A stretch of 64,000 nucleotides of DNA. Source: Typha latifolia (taxonomy: Eukaryota > Streptophyta > Magnoliopsida > Poales > Typhaceae). Both the position numbers and the translations under genes were made by a program. This document shows positions 11,608-24,300 of the stretch, in pieces. The stretch is from the NCBI GenBank assembly GCA_019914945.1, contig CM034101.1, positions 3,111,188-3,175,187 on the forward strand, read 5' to 3'. Position 1 is the first letter of the stretch, and every line of letters begins with the position of its first letter. Under the pieces are notes generated by a model. That model saw nothing but the letters and a program-made list of their open reading frames with translations. It was not told the DNA's origin and ran no database searches.

Positions 11608-14600
11608 TCACTCCTTGTTCAGCACTCTTGGAACTTTGATGTATGGATCATCATAACTAGGAAGAGCTTCTATTAGGGCCTCCCTGTGTTCGATAAGAAT
11701 AATTGTGTTGGTCAAAATAAAGAAAAGGCATATATCCACTATGGAAGCAGGTGTGATTGGTAGAGCACAATATTCCTAACTTGTTATCAAAAGTTTCTGG
11801 AATATCTTCTCGCGAACAATCAGCAGCTTCAGTACCTGTGTGCAAAACGGGTTTATCGGATAACGTGAACCAACCAATGCATGCAAAACTTGGTCTTTAT
11901 AATGTGAATTAAAATCTAGCAGAGAAAATTTAAAAAGGTAATGCCAACTTCGGAAACAATGAGTTGTTCCCAGTCTCAAATCAATCCCAAGTCAGAAACT
12001 CAGCCAATCTTAAATCATGTGATGTGAACTAGATCAGATAAGATCACATCAAGGAAATATTTGGGCTTGACTGCTTATGTAGTTTAATTACAATCTAAAT
12101 AGGTTACAGTTTAAAAAAATATTCATCAGATATTCAAATATTATGAAACAACCTGGATAAGATCGACCTCATGATCTAGAACTTTCACATTCAAAGTTTC
12201 TTCAAATTTGAATTCTATATATGGCGAAACGAAGGGCTAATTTCCAAAAGAATAAAAAATATTGATTTAAATAAGTCATGTTTATCTTTAATGTAAGTTC
12301 TTAAGCCAAATTTTAATTTGAGTCAATTTATGACTAGCCTCTATATATATGTGCAATATAGCCCTAATTTAATAAATTAATGAATTAAGGAAAATTTATT
12401 GGTTAAAGCCCTTATCATCTATCTCTTCCCTCTCATCTTAGCTGAAGGCTACAACTTCCCCCACCTCCTTCCTCACCAACTGATGCCATATCTTCTGTTG
12501 GCAAGGTCTCATTCAACTCATAATTTCTCTCGTTCACTGCACCACCCTTATCCCTAAGAGACGGCCTCCTCTTCTTCATCTTCTATTCCTCTCGGGTAAC
12601 AGATTTCATATTGACCTTCGGCCACTATTTGGTCGGTAACTCAACTAACCGGCAAAATCCTGAGATCTTCGATCCATTGGAAAGCTCTCTTCCAAAGCAA
12701 CAAAAACTCAAATTTCAAAAGGATCCAACGGTTAAATAATCTGTAATAATCTTCAAAAGTTTAATGTAAAATTCTATCCAAAACCATTACGAATCGAATC
12801 AAACCAGTTTGTATCATCATGGATATCATACCAAATAGAAAGTACTCCACCAAATAGATCAATTGTATGACTGAAGCTTCTGTGAAATATCTAACAACTA
12901 AATATTCAATTTTATGTGATCAAGAAATACTTGAATCAATAAAGATGCAATGATCAATATGAAACTCTTTAATTTTTCATCTTTGCTGATCTAATGTGAT
13001 TTCCCAATTATTTTTCAAGAAGCTTACAACTCAGGCATGCGACCTTAGGTTTCATTTCTTCTAGAGCCTAAAAACCCCAATAATCAGCTGTTTCTGTTGA
13101 TGAGTTTACAATGAGATTAATGTTGCCCATAAACTGATTAAACCCTTTCCATCAATTTACAATGAATAATTGGGTGCGGTGCATGTGCATGCCCGTGTGT
13201 GTCAGTTTAGATTAGCATAGACAGCAAGGTTGCTTAAACTATGTTGCCAAGTATATTTCATGTGTCGCACAATTAGTTACTGAATAGCCCCTCTGTCAAA
13301 GAGAGTAAGACTTCTTGCATCTTGCCTCAAACTCCACATGTTTTGAGCCTCATGTATTGCATTAACTTCACTAGTTCTGTGATGAAGGCACCATGCTCTA
13401 CATGTGCTTCAAAATAATAACAGAAGCAGCAGTAACAATAACAGCAAGAAGACAATAGGTGATGATGACGATGATGATAGGACTATTGCAAAGCAACTAA
13501 CAGCCACCAGAATAATAAATGTAATCCAGTAATACATGAATAAAACAAGGTCAAACATGTGGAAGATGAGCATTAATCTGGATAAGTCAAGATAGTTTTG
13601 TGTTGCTAGAAACACCTAGAATGAGAGGACCAATTCGGTGGTATTAATTTCCAGCACCAAGAATAAAAAAATATGCATATTTCTGACCAAACAAAAAGAT
13701 CAAAATCAAGTTTTGACGAATTTAGTTGCGTGACTGAATATTAACACCATTTCTTGCTTTATTTAATCAAATCATGTCATTATAAGGTTATTCATAGAAA
13801 TTCATCTTGTTCAAGTAATGGTATGCTGCCAAAACATAAAACCTACAAATGCTTGACACGTCAATATAGGTGTCGAATACAAGCTAAACTTGATGGAACG
13901 AACGAATGCTAATTCAATCTAGGTTGACACTTGCCAGCATGAAATCTTATACGTACTAGCTCGAAGCGAAGGTTCAACACTTTCAAGATTGACAGCCTGA
14001 AGTTGCCCGAACCTGTTATCAAGCGAAAGAATAAAGGAATCACTTCTAGCTTCAATACCCTTTTATACCATTAATGTTTGATATAAAGAATGAAAAAAAA
14101 ATGTAGGCAGAGAATAACTTCTAAAATCATAGTCTAGACAGTAAAGTAAGAGCGAGAGAAGGTAACAACATAGGCTAGCAACATTTGATGTGCATATTCG
14201 GAAAAAAGGCAAGACGAACGAAAGGGATTTTCTCATAAGTAGTCATTCAATTCAACTCCGAAATCTAGAAGGCAAGAAAAGAGAGGTGAATCGGAGTACC
14301 AGTCGATGACTTGTCTAATCTTGGGCGCGAATTCTTCAACCTAGAAGGCAACAAGAGAGAGGAAACCGTAATGACATATCCCGAAACCCTAAGAACGAGA
14401 GAAGGTTGGGGAGACGAGGAGAGCATTCGTAGTACCTCCTGAGGGGAGAGAGAGATGCGAGCGGCATCGGCAAGGCGGGGGACGTCAGGTGGCTCGAGGG
14501 CGGAGCACCGAGTCGAGGAGGAGGAGATGGGCGAGATGGAGACGCATCTCGGCCACAGCTTAGGCGGTGACCCGATCCACCGCAGTCTTGGGAGGACGAC

Positions 14601-14612
14601 GGAGGAGATCAT
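11608..14612 (-). CDS. GATC: Glutamyl-tRNA(Gln) amidotransferase subunit C, chloroplast/mitochondrial
   Basis: Small subunit of the GatCAB amidotransferase, which converts misacylated Glu-tRNA(Gln) to Gln-tRNA(Gln) in plastids and mitochondria. Five exons on the minus strand with consistent phase: 14436-14612, 14300-14340, 13957-14012, 11781-11835, 11608-11683, giving 134 residues. The first 40 or so residues are Arg/Ser-rich and look like a transit peptide. The family core starts at [19 protein letters not shown] and continues through [35 protein letters not shown] and ends [17 protein letters not shown], the typical GatC C-terminus. The intron 11836-13956 is 2.1 kb. The start at 14612 is the first ATG in frame. 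Exon 1 is much more GC-rich than the later exons. Convergent with UBP12/13. Confidence 0.92.
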
Positions 14613-15518
14613 ATTGTGCGGGACTGCGGGTTATAGAAAGCAGAGATGAAGAAGGAAAGAGAACGCTATCCCTTTTTTAAGCCTTAGACCAGACCATCAA
14701 TTGATCAAATCAAGGTCTGATTGCAGGAGCTCTCGAGATTCGTGAGACGACTGGCCCACCGTCCACGTACCCTTGGCGTCAGACCCTGGAAGCCATATAT
14801 ATAACTGGCATAATAGAGAAACGATCTAGTTAAGGTAGAAATTAGTTAACTAAATTCATATGATAGTAATAGAAAAGGAACTAGAAGAAAAAGAATTGGA
14901 AGAACCACACTTGTGAGACGGTAGATTCTAGAACCGTCCAGATTGTAGATTGCCAAGAAAAGAGGAAAAGAGTAATTGGAACATATACAAGCCTCAGTAG
15001 GCATTTCAAGAGGCTGGTTTAAATTTTGCAGTGACTCAAAATCAAATGGATTACAGTATATTTAGAGTCTAACCAATGAGAAAACTTAGAAAAGAGTTTA
15101 ACCTTCCTATGGTAAGTTAATCGACAGGTAAAGTCATGAAAACGAGTGAAATAACTGTAAGAAAAACAGCAGCAACATCCATAACGGAATAAGATAATTG
15201 ATAGCACACTATATTCACTGTTCATTCCTTTGTCATCTAAAATAAGCTCTGAAACAGAATTGAGCATTATAAAAGAAATATACAAAGTTACACAAGAATA
15301 TGGTGCTCAAATCACAGATGCCTTCAGGAATCACTTTCAAAAGACTTTAAAGGCATTAATGACTTAAAAGAATCAGAAGAGCAGGCGTCATAGAGGCCAA
15401 AATCATGGAATAGACATTTTTCCATCTGCAAGTTTCCAGGCATGCATAGCATTCATATACTGGCATTTCTCCTGAAATGACAATTATTGAAAGGATGAAA
15501 TCTGAATGGAGTGAACAA
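14613..15518. other. Promoter/5' UTR of GATC and spacer to the SKA-like gene 3' end
   Basis: No coding region is recognised. The first roughly 150 bases are the likely GATC 5' UTR and core promoter on the minus strand. The rest would hold the 3' UTR of the minus-strand SKA-like gene, whose stop is at 15519. Confidence 0.5.
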
Positions 15519-18500
15519 TCAAATGCGTAGGCGATAGAAAATGGAACCATCAATGGTCTCCACAGCTAGCTGGTTCATCCGTAAGAGTAGTAACAGGTAA
15601 GATCTTCCTTTGCGCCCTGCAACATACAATTGGGGCATCAGAAAAAAAAAACTATTTACTTCTGTGTCTCTTAGGAAGAATGAGGTTCATCTAACACATC
15701 ACACTGACAATTAGTACGATAGATGAGATGTCATAAATCCACAGTTCAATTATACCAATTGAATCTGTCATAAGAGTTTATTATCTCTAAGGTGACAGTA
15801 GCTGCCAGTGCAGAGTTAATCTAACAGGCTTGCAAAGGGGATCAAAAGGATCAGCTAGCCAGATCTCATAAACTGTGGAGACAAGTCACTGAGTTCACAT
15901 ACCCAGCCCTATTGTTTCAACATCATCTTGTTTGAAGGCTTTACTTTCCTCATCTCTACCCTTGGAGAAGTACACATTTAACTTGACAACTGCTTCCTGC
16001 AACTCCTACAACAAGCAATAAACGACAACAAAATCAAGTAAAAACCAAATTATGACATTTTGTAGCGGTAGGTCCTTGAAAAATCCAAGGAATATATAAT
16101 AAAATTAGAAAAGATAAAAAGAGTAAAAGACCATGCATTGCTTATTGTTTTGATACTATTTTGTCTGACCAAAAAGTTCCTTGTGGCTATCATGGAAATT
16201 ATTCATCCTAAACTACTAATGAGAAGATGTACACTTGCCTGTAACAACAGTATCAACCAATACATAGTAAAACAAGTGGTACATGAGTAAACAAAATTTT
16301 GATCTTTACACTCACAAGATGATGGAAGTACTAAACCAAATATTATGCAGAATTTGTTCTTTATTCATGAAGCAAAAAAATAGTGTTAAAGCAAAGATTG
16401 TTGGTTCTTTGAAAACAGAAATAAGAAGATTGCAAGACAACTTGTTTACTATATAGTGTTACTTCTTTCTAGGAAAAAATATACTGGTTAATTGCATCAT
16501 AAGAGAGATGAATCATATATTCCAAGCATGACAGATTGAAAGTGAGGTCCAACTCTAGAATGGTCAGATATGTTTTGCTACAATATAAGCGAAAATTAAT
16601 AGCATTTAAGTCCCTCCGTGATCAAACTGTTGAATAATTTGAAATTTATGGAATAAGAATGATTGGAAGGAAGTATACTTGGTGCAAAATGAGGAAAAGA
16701 TCCTATGATGGCTCTACTTGTTTACTTCTACCAATTGGGAGGATAATTTCCCCTTATCTATTGTTAGAGCACTTTCTAAGTATGGCTCTGACCATAAACC
16801 TTTTCTGATTGATGATGGGATAATAACCGGTTCCCTAAAAGATGGAGAGTCCATAGAAGTAGTTAAAAGATGGAGGAAAAACATAAATGTCAAGTAATAA
16901 GTGGTATGACAAGAGAACCTATCAATCTGGTGGACACCTAATAATCGTCACTAGTTCCTATTTAAGACACTATACTACAGCCATCTTAATGTCATAAAAC
17001 ATATACAGCAAACAGTGAAGGATATGGCATTCCATATTATTGATTACCTTCCTTACATCTTTTGTGAATAATTGAGGACTACCATATTTATGAACTTTGT
17101 GACATTCTTGGGAAAGACATTACAAGATTTGCACAAAATCCCACCGTAAAGGCCTACTAATCATTGGGCTGGTCAGAGGAAAGCAAGGCACTATGCTAAA
17201 AAAACGTGTGTAGAATCTCGAGTTTCATAATATGAGAGAAGCATTCAGTGATATTAGCAAGGAACCAAAAGTACTTACTGTTCAGTAGCAACCAAATAAA
17301 ATCTAATATCAGAGAAACAGAACAATTTTAGGCATAAGGACTACTAAGAATCTCATTAGCCATGCAAAATAAAATTTATACCTCCCACGATGCTAGACTT
17401 TTCATGTAAGAAGGAAGGTTATCATAGTCATCTTTTGTGGCATTCAACATTGCTTCTCTTGCACTTCCATCTTCTCAAACACCACAACAAAAATCAGTAG
17501 ACAAGCAAATACATGAGATCTATAAAATCATAACAGGATAATGCGCCAAAAACACATTTTCTACAGCACCTTGGGCACTTAAACCATTCTCAGAAGATTG
17601 AGATTCTGTTGTCTTTTCATGAGGTCGGCCAACACCATTACTAAATAGATCACCAAAAATCAAGTAAGAAAAGCAAGGTATCAAAAGAAAGGAAAAAATG
17701 ATTTGGAAACCTCAAAACAGAAAATCTGTAAACTTAACCTCATAAATCTTTCGGAAACTCTCTTTGGGCTTGCAAGATATTCATCATCTGAGAAAAGTTT
17801 CAATTAGTTTTCGATGTTTTATCCTCCCAACAAAAAGTTGAATAGCAGATGTTGGACATGAATCCATGATAATGGCAACATGTAAGAAGCGAAGTAACAT
17901 AAGTTACTAAATACTAGTAGCAGTAAACAACATTTCATAAAATGCACACTTGTAGCAACTGGAAAATACTTTTGGAGTTCATTTTCAAGAAATAAATAAG
18001 GTTGAGACATTCACAGGAAACACTAGTTATGGAAGTTCATTTTTACATTTGCAGTGGCATTCAGGAATATCACTTTATGATTTATAACTGCCTATGACAC
18101 CATCTCAAATTTATCATCTATCATAGGAACATCTTGAAGCTTATATTGCACTACTTACTACCGCTGCTTGTTGTAAGAAATAAGTTTGTAATAGAACTCT
18201 GTCATACCTTCGGATGCTAAAGTGGCTAGGCAAGCATCTGAAAATCCAAGATTCCGCAGCGAGATGGAGTCCTCAAATCTTACTGGTCGTTAAGGAATAC
18301 AGTCAAATACCGCTTCCAGTCAAAGGAACAGAGACTTCAAAATCATAACACTCGTCATACCAAAATTATTTCCAGATTATAGGTCTTATCTTTGTAGATC
18401 TAATTTCATCTCAAATTAGGGTCTCATCTAAAAAAGGATACAATGAATTATCATCCAGTTGCTTCCTGCTGGATCTCACTGCAGACACCGAACCGCAAGC

Positions 18501-19054
18501 AAGATCCAATCTTTCGACTCCATCACCGGGGTTCAAAATTTTCGAATCGATGTCAGGATTGCCATCCCCCTCTCCATCTTCGGCATCCACCTCTAATAAA
18601 AGAATCAACAAACTCACAAAAGAACAACAAGAGCACCAAATAGCAAATCAATCTAAGTTCTAACTTAGAGTTTACTCACCTGGAACATACCCGAACCCTA
18701 CCATACGCTCCTGGAGGTCGGAGATGTACTTGAGGTTAGTCTTATGCACCTCGTTGCAGTGGCCGAGGAGCTCCTCGAACGAGACGGTGGCGAAGGCCAT
18801 GGAGTTGAGGATCTCAAGATCGCTGTTCGTAGAGGACACGCGGCGATCGAGGGATTGGAGGAAGGCGGAGGCGGCGGAATCTGAGGAAGAGAGAAGGATT
18901 AGGAGAGAGAAGGGGATCGGGAGGAGGGGGTGGTGAGATTACCGAGGGGGATGGGACGCCGCTGGATGGAATCGGAGAGGGTTCGGGAGGCGGTGTCCAC
19001 GTGGCGGAGGAAGGAGGAGAGGGCTTTGCAGAAGGTGGAGATGGCGGTGTCCAT
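15519..19054 (-). CDS. SKA-complex (SKA3-like) kinetochore protein
   Basis: Probable subunit of the SKA complex, which couples outer kinetochores to spindle microtubules. Nine exons on the minus strand, phase-checked: 18943-19054, 18680-18880, 18442-18592, 18208-18278, 17739-17787, 17570-17640, 17382-17470, 15903-16005, 15519-15616; 314 residues. The N-terminus (MDTAISTFCKALSSFLRHVD, then ...YISDLQERM then GFGYVPEV) resembles the SKA3 N-terminal coiled coil. A middle SLRNLGFSDACLATLASE segment recalls the SKA3 'FGIS' region. The C-terminus (DNLPSYMKSLASWEELQEAV, then YLLLLLRMNQLAVETIDGSI) looks like a small helical or winged-helix module, like the SYM-containing region of SKA1. Recognised from memory of plant homologues, so the subunit name is tentative. 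The exon 3/4 junction uses a GTATCC donor and was chosen because it alone keeps the frame open. Confidence 0.6.
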
Positions 19055-19170
19055 AGCGGAGGGCGGTGGAAATTGGCGGAGGAATGGATTCGAGCTCGAT
19101 TTAAATTCTGATGGAGCGGCAAATAAGAAAAGAAGATTCAATTAAATAAAATCCAAAATTAAAAAACAAA

Positions 19171-19243
19171 GCGCCTGTAGCTCAGTGGATAGAGCGTCTG
19201 TTTCCTAAGCAGAAAGTCATAGGTTCGACCCCTATCTGGCGCG
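19171..19243 (+). tRNA. trnR-CCU: tRNA-Arg (anticodon CCT)
   Basis: A full cloverleaf can be drawn: acceptor GCGCCTG/CTGGCGC, D stem GCTC/GAGC, anticodon stem TCTGT/GCAGA around loop TTCCTAA (anticodon CCT at 19204-19206), T arm ATAGG-TTCGACC-CCTAT, and discriminator G. One acceptor pair is T-T (positions 6/67). A T5 run at 19275-19279 may terminate Pol III. The gene lies 117 bp from the start codon of the divergent SKA-like gene. Confidence 0.97.
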
Positions 19244-19331
19244 CCTTAAGGTTTCAACCACAACGTTAATATTATTTTTAATTTCATAACTTCTTTTTCT
19301 CTAAATAATACGTATAAGTCAATTTTTCTCA

Positions 19332-19347
19332 ACGAAATAGACATTTT
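19332..19347. repeat. LINE target-site duplication, left copy
   Basis: ACGAAATAGACATTTT here is repeated exactly at 25447-25462. The pair brackets the LINE and defines its insertion site. Confidence 0.93.
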
Positions 19348-19357
19348 TTCTCTGTTA

Positions 19358-21310
19358 ATGGCGACGACGGGGGGAGAGGATGTGCACCAGCGAAGAGCTA
19401 CATCGTCAAAGGTGTCGGAGCCGGAGGAAACCAAGCAGACAGCAACGGAGGGCGCGAGATCCTGGGCCTCCGTCGTGGCGGGGTGCGGAAGGCGAAAGCT
19501 AGCGGGATCAATCCCGGCGGAGATGCGGCAAAGCTGCGACACCGGCTAGAGGATAGTGTGGTGATAGAACCAGAGGTCTTTGGAGCAATGCCGACGGCGG
19601 TGGAAGCTAACCTTATTCGGTAGATTCCTGGGCAAGGGAATACCGATGGTGTGGCTGAAAACCATGCTAGCCATGCTATGGGAGGGAATAGAAGGTTTCT
19701 CGATCTCCGACATGGCTGAGGGATACTATGTATTCAGATTTGAAAAGCAGGAGGATCTCGACCACGTCCTGACCAATGGACCATGGACAGTCCAAGGCCA
19801 AGTCCTCAACCTTATTCCTTGGCGAAACAACTTCCGGCCGTCCCCGGAGGCCTTCACCTCGGCGCCGGTCTGGATCCAGCTACATAATGCCGCAGGAATA
19901 CTGGGAACTGGAGGCGCTCATCCCGGTGGCAGCCTTCTTTGGCAAACCTCTACGGGTAGACGAAACTACCTTAGATCATTCCAGAAGCAGGTTTGCTCGG
20001 GTGTGCATTGAGGTAGACCTCAGTAGACCTCTGAAAACGGCGGTCTGGCTCGGGCTAAAGGACGAACGAGTGGATCAACGAGTGCAGTACGAAAGCATCC
20101 CGATCATATGTTTTAAATGTGGAAGAATCGGGCATAAGGAGGAAGAATGTGCGTTCTCAACCAAAGAACGGGAAGTGGAGACGCCGGCGATGAATGCCGG
20201 CGAAGGAGGCGGAGTACAGCAAGGCACCAACCCTAACAGGGAGAAGGACGCTACGGAGGAAGACCACATTTATTATGGGCCATGGTGCACCGTGCACAGG
20301 AAGTCCAGAAGGCAGGCCAATCAGACAGGAAAGCGACCCAGCTACGCCAACGGCACCACGGAGACGGTCAGGAGAGAGCAGTCCTCCTCGGGTACCAAGG
20401 ACGGTGAAGGAAACCCTAGAGCAAAGCCACAGTTCTCACAGAGATACATGGCCCAAGGCAAGGAAAGAAACGCGGACAAGCAAGGCACAGAGCACTATCA
20501 GGCCAGTACCAGCAGGAAGGCTGAGCATGGCGGGGGTGCAGAGCAACGGAGCAATCGGCATCAGGATCTGCATGCAGCTGCCAAGTACGTAGAGAAGACG
20601 AAGAAGACGAGGGCGCCTAACAAAGGCGTGGAAAGAGTACATCAGAACAGGCCGTACGCAACGCCAATCACGTCAGAGGGCATCGCATTAAAAGCTACAG
20701 AGGCGGGCCCCGGCCGAAGGAGGCATGCGATTGGTGAGGAACGAATGGAAGAAAAGGAGGCCGAACCGGCAGTTGACACCGAGGGAGATCATTTAATGCC
20801 AGAAGTGATGGAAGCGGATGGCAGAGAGGGTAGCCAGTCACGTGCTGAAGAAGCGATCGGCAGATCGGCTGTTGTCCAAGGGATAACGGTCCTGCTTGGC
20901 TCGGGAGACCGCCGGTCGCAAAGGTCGGCCTATGTCAAAACCTCCAAGAGCACGGGAGGAGTTCGAACGAGCTCCGGTCAATACCCGCCCCGGCTCGTCC
21001 AAGATGGCACGGTATCGGCGGCTTTCAACCCTTCCTCCGGGCAACAATCCAGCCCACCCGGAAAGCACGAGGCCACAGTGGCTAGAGTTAAGCGCTGCCT
21101 CCTTCTGGCGGACCGAGGGGGTAAGGAGCTGGAAGGAGATGCGAGGCAATTACAGGTGGTGCTGGCGTCAAACAAGGAAAAAGAAGCCGATCGAGAGATG
21201 GACCTGGAGCTGGCCCTGGCTATCGAGAACCCTAAAGGAGGTGGGGCGGTCTTGCCAACCTCCAAGAGGGCGGGACGCACCGCGACGGTCGGTGGCAATC
21301 CATACTTCAA
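19358..21310 (+). pseudogene. LINE ORF1 (gag-like, DUF4283 plus zinc knuckle), frameshifted
   Basis: RNA-binding ORF1 protein of the LINE. An ATG at 19358 opens a short frame that stops at 19549. The DUF4283-like part (FRFEKQEDLDHVLTNGPWTV) lies in the frame from 19580. The rest (ARVCIEVDLSRPLKTAVWLG and the CX2CX4HX4C knuckle CFKCGRIGHKEEEC at 20109-20150) lies in the frame open from 19776 to 21392. At least two frame changes are therefore needed. Downstream of the knuckle is a long charged, low-complexity tail, as usual in plant LINE ORF1. Confidence 0.85.
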
Positions 21311-21320
21311 GGTTTCCCAA

Positions 21321-24300
21321 ATGTTAAAAACCTTAGTGTGGAATTGTAGAGGCGCCGCAAGAAGGAGGCGCTCGACAGGTGTAGGGTTCTGATTAGAGAT
21401 CATAAACTGGACATGCTGGTGTTACTCGAAACGCACACCAACTGGCCTGAAGCGGAGCAAGTGGAAAAAAAAACTAGGGCGAGGATGGCAGTGGTTTGCC
21501 GTCCCGGCGCAAGGACAATCGGGAGGCATTCTGGTCCTCTGGAACAAAGAGCTAGGGTGGGTAGATGTGGCAGTAGTCTCACGATATGCTGCCCACCTTA
21601 CTATCACCCTTCCCTCAGGACAAACCTGGATATGGACCACCGTCTATGCTAGCACCAACCTTGAAGAGCAGCATGAGCTCTGGGAGGAACTGAAGAACAT
21701 GGTACCCATCAACGTGTCGTGGGCGATCAAGGGAGACTTCAATGCGTTCCTGTCAGTAGAGGAGAAGAGATGCAGTGGAGTCGCTGCTCTCGGGCCTAAA
21801 GGGCAGGCATTCGCGCGGTTCGTGGATGAGTCCGGGCTGTGCGACCTAGGCTATGAAGGCATTCCATATACCTGGTGCAACAACCAACAAGGTGCGCGAC
21901 GAATCTGGATCCGGCTTGACAGGGCTCTAGCCAACACTGCTGGGTGAGTGAGCATCCGGAGTGCAAAGTCCAGCACTTAGACCGGGGTGCGTCGGATCAC
22001 GCTCCGCTGCTCCCTCCAGTGCCTGCTGGAACGCTGAGAAGCAAGAGACCGTTCCGTTTAGAGCTCCTCTGGATGGAGTATGAGGAATGTCTGAACGTAG
22101 TTCAGGAAACCTGGAAGCGGCACGCAAACGGAAACCCCATGCAAGCCTTCACGCACCGCCTGAGTGAGCTGAGAAGGAGCCTGACCAACTGGAACCGCTC
22201 GGCGGTGGGGAACGTGGAAAGACGGCTAAGGGACACCAACCGAAGCTGGCTGACCTAGAGGAGCTTGACGCCAATGGGGCCGCTTTGTCGGAGGAGGGCA
22301 CGCTGAGCCCGAGAAGCCGCTACAACTACAAGCTCGCCCTCAACAGGCAACTTAACATTAAATGGCTGCAACGATCCCGCCTAAAGTGGACGGAGGAAGG
22401 AGATCGCAACACCAAATTCTTCCACCTCTCGGCTACCATGAGGCGCAGACGCAACTCGATTGTCGGCATCCAGGGTAACGACGGAGCGGGTCCCGGAGGC
22501 GGAGGCGGTGAGCCATTGTTTCACCGACTTCTACCATCGGCTGCGGGGTGAAGCGGATGAGGTAGACCCCGGGAGCCGGTGTGGCCAGCCCTACCTTCCA
22601 TCTCGTCAGCGGAAGCGTCACTCCTGCAAAGACCGGTGACGGAGGAGGAGATCAAGGAAGCGGTGTGGAGCCTACCGAAAGGAAAGGCCCCGGGCCCGGA
22701 CGGGATGCAGGCAGAAGTCTACACCAAATTCTGGGATACTATGGGTGGTGACCTCTGCAGGGCCTTCGGGCACTTCTTCATCAGCGCCTCGATGCCAAAA
22801 GCCTGGGGGGATACCTTCATCACCTTGATCCCAAAGAAGGAGCACCCTGTTAAAGTGGAGGACTATCGGCCGATCGCCCTGTGCAATGTCAGTTACAAGG
22901 TAATAGCAAAGATCATGGCTAACAGGCTTAAGGCAGTGCTGGCAAAGCTCATTGGACCGGAGCAGGTGGCTTTTGTGGCTAGTCGGAGCATTGCAGATAA
23001 CATTTTGGCTGCCCAGGAGGTGGCGCACTCCATGGCCATCGACAAGAGCGGAGAGCCTATCATGATGATCAAAAATGGACATGGAAAAGGCGTATGATCG
23101 GGTCAGTTGGCCGGCAGTGGTAGAGGCGCTCCGGCGGATGGGTTTTCCTCTTAGGTGGTGCAAGCGGGTGCGAGCTTGTATCGCCTCCCTAGGTTTGCAC
23201 TGCTGATCAACGGGAGCCCGACCTCCTGGATAACGCCTAGGAGTGGTCTGCGTCAAGGTGACCCGATATCTCCCTACCTCTTCATTTTAGTTACGCAAGT
23301 GCTATCGGGACTTATCAACGAGAAGGCAGCCCAAGGCCTTCTGCGAGGATTCAGAGTCAGAGAAGTGCAGCGACTCACCGCTATACGCGGACGACTCCGG
23401 CTCGCGATCTTTGGAAGCCACGCCTACAAACGCCCACAGCATCCTGGAGAGCCTGAGCCAGTACGAGAGTCTCACTCACCAGCGGGTGAACTACAGCAAG
23501 TCGGAGCTGTATCTGCCTAGCAGGGTCGGGGCCGAGGCAGGATCAAACCTCAGTGCCCAGCTCGGGCTGAAGGTGGCCGGCATGCCTTTCAAATACCTCG
23601 GGGTGCTTATCTCGGGGAGGAGGGTGAAGGTGCAGGAGCAGCAGGAGCTCGTGGAAAGGATCAGCAAGAGACTAGCGGGCTGGAAAGGGACGCTCCTCTC
23701 CCAAGCCGGCAAGCTCACCCTGATCAAGGCGGCGCTGCTAGCGATCCCGTCTTACTGGCTAGGTAGCACGTGGGTGCCGAACGGAGTGCTGGAGGAGATA
23801 GAGAAAAAAGCCCGTAACTTCCTTTGGAAAAATCCGGAAGGCCATGGCCTACACCTGATGAACTGGGCGCAGGTGACGCTCGCCAAACGGCAGGGAGGTC
23901 TTGGGGTCCGTAGGCTGCGGGAGGCCAGAATGGCTCACCTGGGTAAGCTAGTGTTCAAATTCCTAAACAAGGAGCAGGCGCCTTGGATCCATCTCATGCA
24001 GGCTAAATACGGGAGTCTTCACCCATGGGAGACTTCGAAGAGCCTGCATCCTTCATGGATGTGGAGGGCGCTAACAAAAACTGCAAACCAGATTAGAATG
24101 GGTTGCAGAGTTCTGATAGGAAATGGAGTAGGCACTCGTGCTGCGTTCGACCCATGGCTGCATGCGACCCCGTGGTCCAGACAGCCTCGGATCCTGGCGC
24201 CCGGGCTCATGGACGAAACTCTGAGTGTGGCACATCTCACCAGAGACGGTCGATGGACCCCGGAGCAATTGGCCAGGGAGGCAGGATCTGAGCTGGCGTT

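Noticed and set aside
13409..13615. Leu-rich 68-codon frame in the GATC intron
   Set aside because: It arises from the CAGCAG/ATGATG-type simple sequence and lies inside a well-supported intron.
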